Source: an uncultured Oscillibacter sp. (GTDB taxonomy: Bacteria; Bacillota; Clostridia; Oscillospirales; Oscillospiraceae). Taken from it: a DNA stretch of 30,277 nt. The first letter of the stretch is position 1; every line of letters begins with the position of its first letter. The translations under genes were made by a program, and so were the position numbers. The notes beneath the pieces were generated by a model that saw only the letters and a program-made list of their open reading frames with translations, searched no databases and had not been told where the DNA came from. The DNA is taken from assembly GCA_900550685.1 (NCBI GenBank), contig URTS01000008.1:1-30277 (forward strand), written 5' to 3'. Of this stretch, positions 30,142-30,277 are shown piece after piece.

Positions 30142-30253
30142 TCTTGTACTTACTAATTATGCATTCGCCATTGGAATTATAGAGGAAGATATTTTTGACC
30201 CCACTTTTTCCATTGATATTGAGGCGGAGAAATTTAGGAACTACATCAAATAA
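30137..30253 (+). pseudogene. C-terminal fragment encoded at the right inverted repeat
   Basis: An open stretch reads SNLVLTNYAFAIGIIEEDIF, then DPTFSID and IEAEKFRNYIK, with TAA at 30251-30253. The last 11 residues are the same as those encoded on the minus strand at the left repeat. There is no start signal, and it overlaps the end of the symporter gene by a few bases. I do not recognise the protein; it could be the 3' end of a lost transposase or recombinase gene. Confidence 0.35.
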
Positions 30254-30275
30254 GTCCAAAAAATGTCCTCCCCCC
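30216..30275. repeat. Right inverted repeat of the D-amino-acid cassette
   Basis: Reverse complement of the left repeat: 43 identical bases (30227-30269), one mismatch (30226), then 10 more identical bases (30216-30225), ending with a C6 run (30270-30275) that corresponds to the left G6 run but lacks the TG. The small differences show two real genomic copies and rule out an assembly palindrome. The window ends 2 bp later. Confidence 0.9.
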
Positions 30276-30277
30276 TA

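Overview
The window looks like a complete draft contig from a gut anaerobe of the Clostridia, most likely of the Oscillospiraceae (Flavonifractor/Intestinimonas-like). The grounds are GC-rich codon use with strong GGAGG ribosome-binding sites, an SLH-domain surface protein, a one-polypeptide pyruvate:ferredoxin oxidoreductase, IS66 and IS3 remnants, and a Clostridia-type conjugative-element ParA/ParB module. No rRNA, tRNA or CRISPR array was found. The species is inference.

Layout. 1-1782: the 3' part of an SLH-domain gene with one clear and one possible frameshift, followed by the left end of an IS66 element cut off after 15 codons of tnpB. 1928-2764: a family 8 glycosyltransferase. 2800-5298: a copper-type locus with CsoR (C-H-C ligand set), a P1B ATPase broken by small indels in A-runs, and a 56-residue membrane protein; CsoR-like operators sit at both promoters. 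5586-7497: two lipoproteins, one with a C39-like peptidase fold and one with a Pro/Glu/Lys-rich stalk. 7623-8648: an acetyltransferase remnant, a MerR-type promoter with a 19-bp spacer, and an aldo/keto reductase with a stop at codon 3. 8839-9954: a MetE-C-like methyltransferase. 10124-10621 (-): flavodoxin. 10863-13208: a UvrD-like helicase. 13217-15139: a divergent DMT permease and AraC regulator. 15205-18127 (-): DMT permease, nucleoside hydrolase and PfkB sugar kinase, a probable nucleoside/ribose salvage group. 18378-21881 (-): nifJ, divergent from a GntR/FCD regulator (22124-22774), with repeated GntR-like boxes between them.

22829-25815 is accessory DNA: a short protein remnant, an IS3 left end fused to an antisense acyl-CoA dehydrogenase remnant, and then a ribbon-helix-helix/ParA/ParB operon with palindromes upstream.

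25942-30275 is the most interesting part. About 4.3 kb is bounded by near-identical ~60-bp inverted repeats. Inside are a YheO/DauR-type regulator, a RidA-family deaminase, a PLP enzyme of the D-threonine aldolase/D-serine dehydratase fold, and an AGCS Na+/amino-acid symporter. Together they suggest a portable D-amino-acid (D-Ser/D-Thr-like) uptake and breakdown cassette: the symporter imports, the PLP enzyme makes an enamine/imine, RidA hydrolyses it, and the regulator senses. A near-consensus promoter that runs within about 35 nt into a strong terminator ahead of the RidA gene suggests attenuation or a short RNA. Both contig ends lie in sequence likely to be repeated in the genome, which probably explains why the assembly stops there.
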